This document shows positions 31,375 to 44,700 of a DNA stretch of 64,000 nucleotides, in pieces. Position 1 is the first letter of the stretch, and each line of letters begins with the position of its first letter. The DNA comes from Balanoglossus misakiensis. Its lineage: Eukaryota; Hemichordata. The stretch spans positions 7,874,001-7,938,000 of the forward strand of contig CM082591.2 in NCBI GenBank assembly GCA_040954595.2, in the 5' to 3' direction. A model generated the notes under the pieces. That model saw only the letters and a program-made list of their open reading frames with translations. It was not told the DNA's origin and ran no database searches. Both the position numbers and the translations under genes were made by a program.

Positions 31375-34300
31375 TAACTTGGATGTGTTTGAATGAGGCA
31401 TTTTTGAAAGCTTTTGAATTTTATAACATGGAAAATCCTGAAGAAAAACAAAATATCTGGATGGAAACTTGATCTAACCAATGAAGAAATCCTAGAATCT
31501 CAATTGCTCATACTTTGTGCATGAATGTAAAGCATGATTAGAACATGGATGTGTTTGAATGAGGCATTTTTGAAAGCCTTTGAATTTTATAACGTGGAAA
31601 ATCCTGAAGAAAAAAAAATATCTGGATGGAAACTTGATCTAACCAATGAAGAAATCCTATAATCTCAGTTGCTCATGCTTTATGCATGAATGTAAAGCAT
31701 GATTAGCACATGGATGTGTTTGAATGAGGCATTTTTGAAAGCTTTTGAATTTTTTAAAATGGAAAATCCTGAAGAAAAACAAAATATCTGGATGGAAACT
31801 TGATCTAACCAATGAAGAAATCCTAGAATCTCAGTTGCTCATGCTTTGTGCATGAATGTAAAGCATGATTATCACATGGATGTGTTTGAATGAGGCATTT
31901 TTGAAAGCCTTTGAATTTTATAACATGGAAAATCCTGAAGAAAAAAAAATATCTGGATGGAAACTTGATCTAACCAATGAAGAAATCCTAGAATCTCAGT
32001 TGCTCATGCTTTGTGCATGAATGTAAAGCATGATTAGCACATGGATGTGTTTGAATGAGGCATTTTTGAAAGCCTTTGAATTTTATAACATGGAAAATCC
32101 TGAAGAAGAAAAAATATCTGGATGGAAACTTGATCTAACCAATGAAGAAATCATAGAATCTCAGTTGCTCATGCTTTGTGCATGAATGTAAGCATGATTA
32201 GCACATGGATATGTTTGAATGAGGCATTTTTGAAAGCCTTTGAATTTTATAACATGGAAAATCCTGAAGAAGAAAAAATATCTGGATGGAAACTTGATCT
32301 AACCAATGGAGAAATCCTAGAATCTCAGTTGCTCATGCTTTGTGCATGAATGTAAAGCATGATTAGCACATGGATATGTTTGAATGAGGCATTTTTGAAA
32401 GCCTTTGAATTTTATAACATGGAAAATCCTGAAGAAGAAAAAATATCTGGATGGAAACTTGATCTAACCAATGAAGAAATCCTAGAATCTCAGTTGCTCA
32501 TGCTTTGTGCATGAATGTAAGCATGATTAGCACATGGATATGTTTGAATGAGGCATTTTTGAAAGCCTTTGAATTTTATAACATGGAAAATCCTGAAGAA
32601 GAAAAAATATCTGGATGGAAACTTGATCTAACCAATGAAGAAATCATAGAATCTCAGTTGCTCATGCTTTGTGCATGAATGTAAGCATGATTAGCACATG
32701 GATATGTTTGAATGAGGCATATTTGAAAGCCTTTGAATTTTATAACATGGAAAATCCTGAAGAAGAAAAAATATCTGGATGGAAACTTGATCTAACCAAT
32801 GGAGAAATCCTAGAATCTCAGTTGCTCATGCTTTGTGCATGAATGTAACCATGATTAGCACATGGATGTGTTTGAATGAGGCATTTTTGAAAGCCTTTGA
32901 ATTTTATAACATGGAAAATCCTGAAGAAGAAAAAATATCTGGATGGAAACTTGATCTAACCAATGAAGAAATCATAGAATCTCAGTTGCTCATGCTTTGT
33001 GCATGAATGTAAGCATGATTAGCACATGGATATGTTTGAATGAGGCATTTTTGAAAGCCTTTGAATTTTATAACATGGAAAATCCTGAAGAAGAAAAAAT
33101 ATCTGGATGGAAACTTGATCTAACCAATGGAGAAATCCTAGAATCTCAGTTGCTCATGCTTTGTGCATGAATGTAAAGCATGATTAGCACATGGATATGT
33201 TTGAATGAGGCATTTTTGAAAGCCTTTGAATTTTATAACATGGAAAATCCTGAAGAAGAAAAAATATCTGGATGGAAACTTGATCTAACCAATGAAGAAA
33301 TCCTAGAATCTCAGTTGCTCATGCTTTGTGCATGAATGTAAAGCATGATTAGCACATGGATGTGTTTGAATGAGGCATTTTTGAAAGCCTTTGAATTTTA
33401 TAACATGGAAAATCCTGAAGAAGAAAAAATATCTGGATGGAAACTTGATCTAACCAATGAAGAAATCATAGAATCTCAGTTGCTCATGCTTTGTGCATGA
33501 ATGTAAAGCATGATTAGCACATGGATGTGTTTGAATGAGGCATTTTTGAAAGCCTTTGAATTTTATAACATGGAAAATCCTGAAGAAGAAAAAATATCTG
33601 GATGGAAACTTGATCTAACCAATGAAGAAATCATAGAATCTCAGTTGCTCATGCTTTGTGCATGAATGTAAGCATGATTAGCACATGGATATGTTTGAAT
33701 GAGGCATTTTTGAAAGCCTTTGAATTTTATAACATGGAAAATCCTGAAGAAGAAAAAATATCTGGATGGAAACTTGATCTAACCAATGGAGAAATCCTAG
33801 AATCTCAGTTGCTCATGCTTTGTGCATGAATGTAAAGCATGATTAGCACATGGATATGTTTGAATGAGGCATTTTTGAAAGCCTTTGAATTTTATAACAT
33901 GGAAAATCCTGAAGAAGAAAAAATATCTGGATGGAAACTTGATCTAACCAATGAAGAAATCATAGAATCTCAGTTGCTCATGCTTTGTGCATGAATGTAA
34001 GCATGATTAGCACATGGATATGTTTGAATGAGGCATTTTTGAAAGCCTTTGAATTTTATAACATGGAAAATCCTGAAGAAGAAAAAATATCTGGATGGAA
34101 ACTTGATCTAACCAATGGAGAAATCCTAGAATCTCAGTTGCTCATGCTTTGTGCATGAATGTAAAGCATGATTAGCACATGGATATGTTTGAATGAGGCA
34201 TTTTTGAAAGCCTTTGAATTTTATAACATGGAAAATCCTGAAGAAGAAAAAATATCTGGATGGAAACTTGATCTAACCAATGGAGAGATCCTAGAATCTC

Positions 34301-36316
34301 AGTTGCTCATGCTTTGTGCATGAATGTAACCATGATTAGCACATGGATATGTTTGAATGAGGCATTTTTGAAAGCCTTTGAATTTTATAACATGGAAAAT
34401 CCTGAAGAAGAAAAAATATCTGGATGGAAACTTGATCTAACCAATGGAGAAATCCTAGAATCTCAGTTGCTCATGCTTTGTGCATGAATGTAAAGCATGA
34501 TTAGCACATGGATATGTTTGAATGAGGCATTTTTGAAAGCCTTTGAATTTTATAACATGGAAAATCCTGAAGAAGAAAAAATATCTGGATGGAAACTTGA
34601 TCTAACCAATGGAGAAATCCTAGAATCTCAGTTGCTCATGCTTTGTGCATGAATGTAAAGCATGATTAGCACATGGATATGTTTGAATGAGGCATTTTTG
34701 AAAGCCTTTGAATTTTATAACATGGAAAATCCTGAAGAAGAAAAAATATCTGGATGGAAACTTGATCTAACCAATGAAGAAATCCTAGAATCTCAGTTGC
34801 TCATGCTTTGTGCATGAATGTAAGCATGATTAGCACATGGATATGTTTGAATGAGGCATTTTTGAAAGCCTTTGAATTTTATAACATGGAAAATCCTGAA
34901 GAAGAAAAAATATCTGGATGGAAACTTGATCTAACCAATGGAGAAATCCTAGAATCTCAGTTGCTCATGCTTTGTGCATGAATGTAAAGCATGATTAGCA
35001 CATGGATATGTTTGAATGAGGCATTTTTGAAAGCCTTTGAATTTTATAACATGGAAAATCCTGAAGAAGAAAAAATATCTGGATGGAAACTTGATCTAAC
35101 CAATGAAGAAATCATAGAATCTCAGTTGCTCATGCTTTGTGCATGAATGTAAGCATGATTAGCACATGGATATGTTTGAATGAGGCATTTTTGAAAGCCT
35201 TTGAATTTTATAACATGGAAAATCCTGAAGAAGAAAAAATATCTGGATGGAAACTTGATCTAACCAATGGAGAAATCCTAGAATCTCAGTTGCTCATGCT
35301 TTGTGCATGAATGTAAAGCATGATTAGCACATGGATATGTTTGAATGAGGCATTTTTGAAAGCCTTTGAATTTTATAACATGGAAAATCCTGAAGAAGAA
35401 AAAATATCTGGATGGAAACTTGATCTAACCAATGGAGAAATCCTAGAATCTCAGTTGCTCATGCTTTGTGCATGAATGTAAAGCATGATTAGCACATGGA
35501 TATGTTTGAATGAGGCATTTTTGAAAGCCTTTGAATTTTATAACATGGAAAATCCTGAAGAAGAAAAAATATCTGGATGGAAACTTGATCTAACCAATGA
35601 AGAAATCCTAGAATCTCAGTTGCTCATGCTTTGTGCATGAATGTAAAGCATGATTAGCACATGGATGTGTTTGAATGAGGCATTTTTGAAAGCCTTTGAA
35701 TTTAATAACGTGGAAAATCCTGAAGAAAAAAAAATATCTTGAAGGAAACTTGATCTAAGCAATGATGAAATCATAGAATCTCAGTTGCTTATGCTTTGTG
35801 CATGAATGTAAAGCATGATTAGCACATGGATGTGTTTGAATGAGGCATTTTTGAAAGCCTTTGAATTTTATAACATGGAAAATCCTGAAGAAAAAAAAGA
35901 TATCTGGATGGAAACTTGATCTAACCAATGAAGAAATCCTAGAATCTCAATTGCTCATGCTTTGTGAATGAATGTAACCATGATTAGCACATGGATGTGT
36001 TTGAATGAGGCATTTTTGAAAGCCTTTGAATTTTATAACATGGAAAATCCTGAAGAAGAAAAAATATCTGGATGGAAACTTGATCTAACCAATGAAGAAA
36101 TCATAGAATCATCAGTTGCTCATGCTTTGTGCATGAATGTAAAGCATGATTAGCACATGGATGTGTTTGAATGAGGCATTTTTGAAAGCCTTTGAATTTT
36201 ATAACGTGGAAAATCCTGAAGAAGAAAAAATATCTGGATGGAAACTTGATCTAACCAATGAAGAAATCCTAGAATCTCAGTTGCTCATGCTTTGTGCATG
36301 AATGTAAAGCATGATC
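31375..36316. repeat. Satellite array: about 30 units of ~165 bp
   Basis: Unit starts fall every 164-166 bp (31375, 31541, 31706, 31871 ... 35820, 35985, 36151). Each unit contains TGTTTGAATGAGGCATTTTT, TCTGGATGGAAACTTGATCT and CTCATGCTTTGTGCATGAA. In most units one strand is open for about 46 codons (MCLNEAFLKAFEF to LLMLCA, then stop), but the frame closes in every unit. Central units are very alike; the first four and last four carry more private changes, for example shortened GAAGAAAAA tracts. Variants with GGAGAAATCC and GAAGAAATCA alternate over parts of the centre. Confidence 0.95.
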
Positions 36317-37908
36317 AAACACACAGGTATTGATTTTATCACATTCTCATTTATTTCAGTTTATTTACTTTGGTGCTACATGTAGATATATGTTGCCAAG
36401 AAAACTGACTTACATGTACATAGTAGTTGTGACACACAAACACATCACCCAACACGTTCACTAATATAGTACAAATTCTAGATTACAACTGATGGGGTAT
36501 CTGACTTGCAAAACTTTTACAAATCCGTTCTACAATCATGGGATAGTTTTTCCATAAGTTCTTGCATCAAGTTCAATAGTAACACGACTCTTGACTATTG
36601 ATAAAGTCAATGCCATATACAGATGTATACTTTCTCAATTATGCATTCAAGTACATCTTAAATTTAAACAAATTCAAAGTATAATACAGCAAATACAAAC
36701 ATACTGTAGTTATTTACAACACAAATTTAAAAACTACCGGCCTCGAAGTTTACTCCCCATAAAAATGTCACTATAGTTGTCTACTCAAATAACTTAACTG
36801 TACTTCACAAGAAAACAAAACAATATACAGAATCATAAAATTTGTGCAAAAGTCATCTCTAGACAAGCTTAGGAGGACTTTCCTCAAAACGTACACTTTG
36901 TACAGCTCTGGGCAACAGTTGGCCCAGTCGGCCTGATAGCAAAAATGGTCATAGCGCCCCCTGCCGGCGGTGTGCCTTATGAACCAAGAATACTTTATCT
37001 TTTCGTAAAGTAGTTGACTTTCAGCCAGTACAGCAAATTTTTACTTTTTGAAATCCAGTGAAACAAAATAAAAATAGTCGACATTCTTTACATATCTCAT
37101 AAAAACTGCAAAGTCGTTCTGCAGCGTAGTCTCATGTCAGAGTCTCGATCGAGCTAGCTGCAAGTGCGCCCTCTACACCGTTAAAAACAAAATGTAAAAG
37201 ATTGTCGTTCACATCCCTTGTTCATATATTTTTGAAATAACAACAATTTCGGACTAACGAATGGTAATCTATATAAATTACAACGCAATACATATCAGGC
37301 GATTTACAGGTAAGTTTTTAGAATTATTTTGCACACATAAATTGATGAATCGCCTTCATCCTTTCGGATGCAATGGAGATCTGACGGAAGGTGGACTGTA
37401 CATCATAACTTTCAGACCCCTCCATGTCAAAATTCATGAAAAAAACGAGTAAAAATATTCCAAAACGACTTAGATTTGGATTATTTATACTCGTTACATG
37501 AAGCGACTGTAGACTGAAATATTATTTTTCCAAAATGGTCTTTGTAAATGTGGAAAAGAGAACAGAATTTTTGATTGTTTACATGCCAAGTTGACGAAAT
37601 GCATTCAGTTTCAAACAGTCTTGTATCAAAATCCCTCAAAATAAACTGCAAAAATAATTCAAAACAGCCTTAATTTATTTTGTCAACACTCAGTACATGT
37701 AGCGACTGCACCTACTACTAATTTCTGTTCCGAATTTTACTTCAAAATGTGGAAAATAACTCCAAAAATTGTGAAAGTGACATTGGTTCAGTTTGAACTT
37801 TGTTGCCATGGCATGCGATCAATCGTAAATTTATCGACGCTGCCTCTAAATTTTCTCCCAAATTTCACTGTTTTTGATGTCGTGTGGACATGTATTTCAT
37901 GGTGATGT
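36317..37908. other. Intergenic stretch between the satellite and gene A, no gene seen
   Basis: AT-rich unique sequence with short frames only. The right end presumably contains the 3' UTR of gene A (minus strand). An AATAAA on that strand lies near 37674, about 235 bases past the stop. Confidence 0.4.
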
Positions 37909-38726
37909 TTATGTCTGCTTGTGGAATACTTTGATTTGGTCGCTGTACCACTCTCCAACAGCAATACTGTCACCGCTGACTGCAAGGAAGCAGGGGAGTC
38001 TCACCTCACCTTCAAATAAGTGACAGATCCACTCTCCATCAAATCTCCATTTCACAATCCTTTGATTATACCGATCACACACGAACAAATTATCGTCGTC
38101 ATCAACGTCAATGCTGCGTGGACGCCACAGCTGACCAGGACCTGAACCTTCCACACCAAATTGATACAAGAATTTCAATTCAGCATCAAAACACTTGATG
38201 CAGTAATTGTGACAGTCAGACACCATGATGACATTCTTACTGTTGACCACCACAGAGTATGGGGAACGGAATTGTGTTTGGCCATCACCTTCACCACCAA
38301 CCTCTGCAACATACTGACCATCTTGGGTGTACTTGAGTAGCCGATGACCTGTGACCTCAGTGACCAAAACAAATCCATTCAGTAAAGCGATGCCCCTGGC
38401 ATGGACGCCTGCAGGTAGAGTAATTATTCTAAGAATTTTATTGTTTTGATCACAAACAACAATTTGAGAATTTCCATCGTCACTTATGAAGTAGATGTTG
38501 TCATGGGAGACAGCTACATCCCGTGGCTGGAATGGCTTTGCAAACTGACCATCAAAACTTCCCAAGACTTTGTCACAGGTGTAATCTTGATTCAGTATCT
38601 GTACAACCCTGTTGCCTTGGTCACACACCACCAGTTTGTCACCATGGAACACCATACCCCATGTCTCTTTAAACTTTCGCCCTGGCTTTGGACTTTGGCC
38701 ATCCAGTGTCCTCACTGACCAGTGAC
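37909..38726 (-). CDS. Gene A exon 8: six-bladed NHL propeller
   Basis: Residues about 1633-1904, starting GHWSVRTLDGQ. Six blades can be read, each with a strand such as MVFHGDKLVVCDQGNRVVQI, DVAVSHDNIYFISDDGNSQI, SVVVNSKNVIMVSDCHNYCI or SIDVDDDDNLFVCDRYNQRI. This is the NHL domain of TRIM2/3, Brat and LIN-41 type proteins, which binds RNA or protein on one face. No RING or B-box is present in this gene. It ends IKVFHKQT and stop. Confidence 0.93.
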
Positions 38727-41700
38727 CTGTTAGGTGAAACAGAGGTCAAAGGTCAAACATGCTGTACCCTATTGAAATGCATTAGGATTGTGTTAGATTA
38801 GTGTTTTATTGTTCATTTTAACAAGAGAAAACATATTACAAAAGAAACGAATCATTGCTATGACAACTGAACTACTAAAGGGCAGTTTCTCTACACAATG
38901 TTTACAGTGACAAGTAACCATGGCAACGAGACTAACCCCCAGTTTCTGGAACTATTTCTTTTTTTCTGCAATACCGAGGAAGAAATTTACTGTGTCTCTT
39001 TGTTGACAGATTATTATAATATGCATGAAAGACATTCTATTTAACCATTCAATAGATATACTAACATTGATGTTGCTATGGTAACACATTTGAGGAAATC
39101 AGGTCAAAAATAATATTTTTCGTGTAACTTTTGACTTCATAGACATTTCATAAAAAATCTTGCACTAAACTTCAGGGATAATTTCTTATATCATTATTTT
39201 TCTGAACAAATTTATTATGGTAACATTATTAACTGGTAACCATGACAACTGAATTTATTTTGAAAAATATTGCATTATGCAAGAGTTCTAAAGTGTTTCA
39301 ATATAACTTCTTTTACCAAATCGAATTAATGCTTGGATAAATTTTCTGTTAAAGTACTCTATATGTTTGAAGTCTCTCAATACCAAGTAACCGTGGTAAC
39401 ATACATGGAACAGATCAGTAAAACAATGATCATTGTTTTTTAATTTTAAAGATGGTTATGTTGAATATATTGATTTTGATATTTCTTGAAAACATGTTTA
39501 CAATCATTTTGAACCAAATACACATACACTAGTTAGTAGGTCAGCAAGTTCTTGGTTTGTGTTATAGGTCGGAAAAGAAAAATGCCGTATGAATGAGATG
39601 AATATACATTTGTTTCTTATTCTAGTTGACCAGAGATGGTCTGCTTTCAAATCAGTAATTATCACATTGGTGAAGAGAGAACAAATCTACTGTCCTCAGC
39701 TGAGAAGGCTGCCACTTTCTGAGACCAAGTGAGTATTTTTGTTGAACAAATGCATGAGAAAATAATTGTTGTAACTTTAACTTCAGAGAATTTACTGATA
39801 ATGTTGTCCTATAATAGTGGGCTACTTGAAACGAAAATAGACTATTGAAAATGGTAAAATATTTTGAGTAAAACCTGCAGTCACTTTAGGATGAGTCATG
39901 ATAATGGTCTGTCTCAACACCACTGGCTGTTCCAGATTTTCACTTGGATAAAAAATATTGGTAAGTCCCTAATTTGAATTTCATAATTTTAATTGTACTA
40001 TGAATGCAGTGGGGTAAGCTAAATGTATAAAACATTTTCGTACAGTGCTATTAACCCTATTACCACCATGGTTTGGTCCAAGTCCATCATTTTCTATGGT
40101 AAATGTGGATCTCTATAGAGGGAACTAGGGGGTAAAGGGTTAACATGTGGTCCTTGAGGAAACACTGAAAGACTATTAGCCACTGATGCTTTACTCTGAA
40201 CAGATGATTCCAGTGAAATGTGTACTTTTACATTTAGCCTCGACATTTTCTGAGCATGTCAGGTTTCATTGCCTTACCTTTCTCACCTGTAGTCTGTCTT
40301 TCTTTTGACTTTGGTTCATCTTGTTTGGTTAGGTCTGTAGACCCAGATGCCTCTTCTCTTGTTGTCTCAGGTTGTGTTGGTTTGGTTTTGGCATCCCCCG
40401 TTTCTTTTTCTGCAGTTGTCTCAGGTTGTGGATGTTTGGTTTCCCCCGATCCAGTTTCTTCTTCTCTTCTCATCTCAGGTTGTGTTGGTTTGGTTTTGGC
40501 ATCCCCAGTTTCTTTTTCTGCAGTTGTCTCAGGTTGTGTTGGTTTGGTTTTGGCATCCCCAGTTTCTTTTTCTGCAGTTGTCTCTGGTTGTGGATGTTTG
40601 GTTTCCCCCGATCCAGTTTCTTCTTCTCTTCTCATCTCAGGTTGTGTTGGTTTGGTTTTGGCATCCCCAGTTTCTTTTTCTGCAGTTGTCTCTGGTTGTG
40701 GATGTTTGGTTTCCCCCGATCCAGTTTCTTCTTCTCTTCTCATCTCAGGTTGTGTTGGTTTGGTTTTGGCATCCCCAGTTTCTTTTTCTGCAGTTGTCTC
40801 TGGTTGTGGATGTTTGGTTTCCCCCGATCCAGTTTCTTCTTCTCTTCTCATCTCAGGTTGTGTTGGTTTGGTTTTGGCATCCCCAGTTTCTTTTTCTGCA
40901 GTTGTCTCAGGTTGTGGATGTTTGGTTTCCCCCGATCCAGTTTCTTCTTCTCTTCTCATCTCAGGTTGTGTTGGTTTGGTTTTGGCATCCCCATTTTCTT
41001 TTTCTGCAGTTGTCTCAGGTTGTGGATGTTTGGTTTCCCCCGATCCAGTTTCTTCTTCTCTTCTCATCTCAGGTTGTGTTGGTTTGGTTTTGGCATCCCC
41101 ATTTTCTTTTTCTGCAGTTGTCTCAGGTTGTGGATGTTTGGTTTCCCCCGATCCAGTTTCTTCTTCTCTTCTCATCTCGGGTTGTGTTGGTTTGGTTTTG
41201 GCATCCCCAGTTTCTTTTTCTGCAGTTGTCTCAGGTTGTGGATGTTTGGTTTCCCCCGATCCAGTTACTTCTTCTCTTCTCATCTCAGGTTGTGTTGGTT
41301 TGGTTTTGGCATCCCCAGTTTCTTTTTCTGCAGTTGTCTCAGGTTGTGGATGTTTGGTTTCCCCCGATCCAGTTTCTTCTTCTCTTCTCATCTCAGGTTG
41401 TGTTGGTTTGGTTTTGGCATCCCCAGTTTCTTTTTCCTCAGTAGTTTCAGTATCACCAGCTTTAATTCAAAATTGAAATGACAAGACACAAATTTAATTC
41501 CCTTGAGATTGTAATGTTAATAAATATATCTTCAGAAGCCTGATAAAGAGTGTTGAAAATTAAACAGAATATGGTGACCTCAGTTTAAAGTAGAAAACAA
41601 ATCAGAAACATTCTCGTATACAGTTAATGATAGTGAAAATTGAAGCAACAAGATAAAATGGAAGCCAATATGGTACATCCTCTGGATTGTTGTAATCATC

Positions 41701-44700
41701 AGCATGTCTCATTTACAAGGCTTAATAATAATATGAACCAGCCATTGTTTATGTCACATGTGACCACATCCCAAAGTAAAACTTAAAATCAATCTCACCT
41801 TGTTCAGTTTTCAATGTGATCTCTTCTCCCAGTTGAAGAGCCATAGCCTTTTTCAGTTGCAGCTCATTATCATATTGCTCATCATGTTTTTTTGATAATT
41901 TCAACTTGAGTTCAGCAATTATTTGGTCTTTCTGATCAAGTTTGGACTTCAACTCTTGGATGTGTCTAGGGTCTGATTCTTCTAATCTTTGCTTGAGGGA
42001 AATGACATCCAGAAGTTGTGTGAAAGCTACTTTTTCAGTTTTTTCAAGTTTCTGAACACAATCTTTGTACTGCTTTTCTAAGAGGGACTTTTCCTGAATT
42101 GCTTCTTTCAACTGATTCTCTAGAATCGTGTTTTCTGCTCGAAGTTTGAACTTTTCTGCCAAGGTCTCATCCATCTGCTGTTTTAGAGATTTTGTATCTG
42201 ATTTCAAGGACTGCATTTCTTGGAACTGTTTTAGACTAACTTCAAAGGGCAGTAAGCTTTGTGCTTGTGAGCTGATAGATTCATCTGTAATGGAAAGAAC
42301 TGGTGTGCCATATTGTATGATTTTTTCCTCCAAATCTGAAATGAAGTAGATTTAATAATTATTATTTAAATGTACACTTAGCAATCTGCAGATCTGAGTA
42401 GATGCTGTTGCCAAATACTTTCACATTATTATTTAGATCTGTGAAGTAAATTTCACCAAATTATTGAACTAGGTATAATATGCAGGAAACATTGGCTGTC
42501 AAATTCCATGAATTTTGAATGTGCCAGTTTTATATTTTGATAGAAAATTTACTGATGGATGTATGGCTATAATTGTTCCTTGAGAGTAGTGATTTTTGAG
42601 AACGAGGAAAATATTTCCTTTACTATTGGCTGCTTTGTAAAAGTACCACTACCACAGAAAAGCTCACACCACATATCTTGGTACTGAAAGAAAAACATTC
42701 TCAGACTCCCAGAGGTTCTGTTAAACCTTTGGAGTCATGTGTAATATGCTTGTCAGACTTGGTGACTAATGTTGTAATAAAAATCACTGTTTATTACCTG
42801 ATTCACGGAAATCAGTCCTTTCTGTGTCAGTCATAAGATACCTTCTTACACCCAGTAACTCTAAGACGCGAGGTCTGTGAGATAGGATATGCTGAACTTT
42901 CTTGGTCATTTTCCCAGATAGTTGTATGATGTCAAACTCTCTTCCTTTCTGTCTTTTACACTGCTCACTGTCAAATATCTGAGGTGCATGTTTGTCTGCT
43001 GACTTCTGGAATTCATGTGTCCGATCAATCTCAAGAAACAACTTGGATAATGTCCCACCTGCAAAACATACAAATCCTGTTATCTACAATTGTTTTTTCT
43101 GAAAAAAAAAACTTAACAATGATACCTCTAGCTGTGTTAAATGATTTCTATCTAAACGGCCAAAACGACGCCATTGCCCATGATTTAAATGACAGTAAGG
43201 TAGGTTTAGAAAATTCAAATGATGACAAACCAAAATCTTATATTCACCTTGTTTCTGGTCAGTCTGAAAATGATCAGAACCGATTTCCATCTCTGCATCT
43301 TGGAAAGCCACACAAGTTCTGTGAAACTTTATTGGAAATGTAATGATTATGGTTTAGTGGTAAAAGCAACAAATATGTGGAAATCGTTTATGACCGAGGT
43401 AATAGAAATGTAATACATGTATCAGGACATTACAGTCTTCCATTCAATTGTTAAATGCATCAATTTACTATAATTCTTTACTGCGTTAGTCATTAGTTTG
43501 ATATGCTATATTATATTATACCAGTATATTGATGGTGTAAATCACGCTATTTTATTGGTCGAGACACGACACGTGACTGTGATATATTCGTCACAAACCA
43601 CAGTCATATATCACGCAAAACTCATAGTCAAAGAAAATGCCTTTTTAAAATGTTTTATGCAAAGTTTCAATATACTGGTATAATATAATAGCAATAAAAC
43701 ACCCCCAGCCATGGTATACCACTCGATTTTGACCAGTTCAACTCCATATACGCACTCCCTATTGCGAGTGCGTATATGTCATGAACTGGTCAAAATCTCG
43801 TGGTATACCATGGCTGGGGGTGTTTTATTGCTTAATCATTTACTCCTTATAATAACACAATCTAATGTACCTCATCCATTATTTCATCAACACTTTCCTC
43901 TTCTACTCTATCATCATATTCCGGTATTTCCACTGGGCCTATTCCCCCACCATCTCCTGAAAGACAATAAATGGGAAAAGTCATGAAGTACAGTCTGATG
44001 TTTTGAAAGAATGTTTGTCTAAACTTTGAGCATTAAACTTATTAATTAATACTACAACTTAATTAGCCATGCAAAATACTCTCTGATGTTGTTCATTGGG
44101 TTGTAATAAGTTATACTTTAAAATATCAGAAACCTGACGACAAACTTACTGTTCAGAAAGAATAGTTCCAGTTCATCAAACCTGGCTTGGTCATATGTTG
44201 CTGTCAACTGTAGTGGAATTCCAGTTCTGTTGGCCTCCTCTCTCATTTCATCTGTTATCAAGATTGGTTCAAACGCTTCAGGTAAACTTCTTGATTGACA
44301 GGTTGCCCGCAATTTAAAGAGATTAAAAAGTACAGGCGTGTTTACTGTGATTTGCAGTGATCCCTCCTTCATATCGGTTACGTCCACTTCACCCATTATG
44401 TCAGTGCAAGCCTTCTTGACTTTGTTGATGTCATCACCGTTGGTTACCACTTCAGCTGCTCTTCTCTCCAACCCCTGTTTGCATTTGTCCCAAGATGCAG
44501 AAGCCGCCTGCTGCATTGCCTCATTCGGTGCTTCGTCTTGTAGATGCTGCTGATAGGCATTTTCATCCAGTCTGAGATGAAATGAAATGGTTGTGTCTTC
44601 ATGGTTTTCTGTGTTTTGTAGTGGCTCTGCTGCCATACTTGATACCACATCCTCCTCATCATGAATCTCCTCTATTTGCTTGTTGTTGTCGTTACTATTG

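Noticed and set aside
35968-36153. 61-codon frame in the satellite as a gene
   Set aside because: One unit in which an extra TCA shifts the stop; other units end at TGA, and there are no splice or start signals of note.
31375-36316. CRISPR-like array
   Set aside because: The units are contiguous 165-bp satellites without unique spacers, in an animal genome.
40256-41476. Long plus-strand open frames (up to about 400 codons) opposite gene A exon 7, with a shorter set at 59095-59613
   Set aside because: All three plus frames are open only because a 54-bp unit without stops is repeated. The minus frame has the matching splice sites, phases and neighbours.
43498-43986. Short plus-strand frames over H1 hairpins as proteins
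   Set aside because: They follow the palindromic arms and recur wherever the element occurs.
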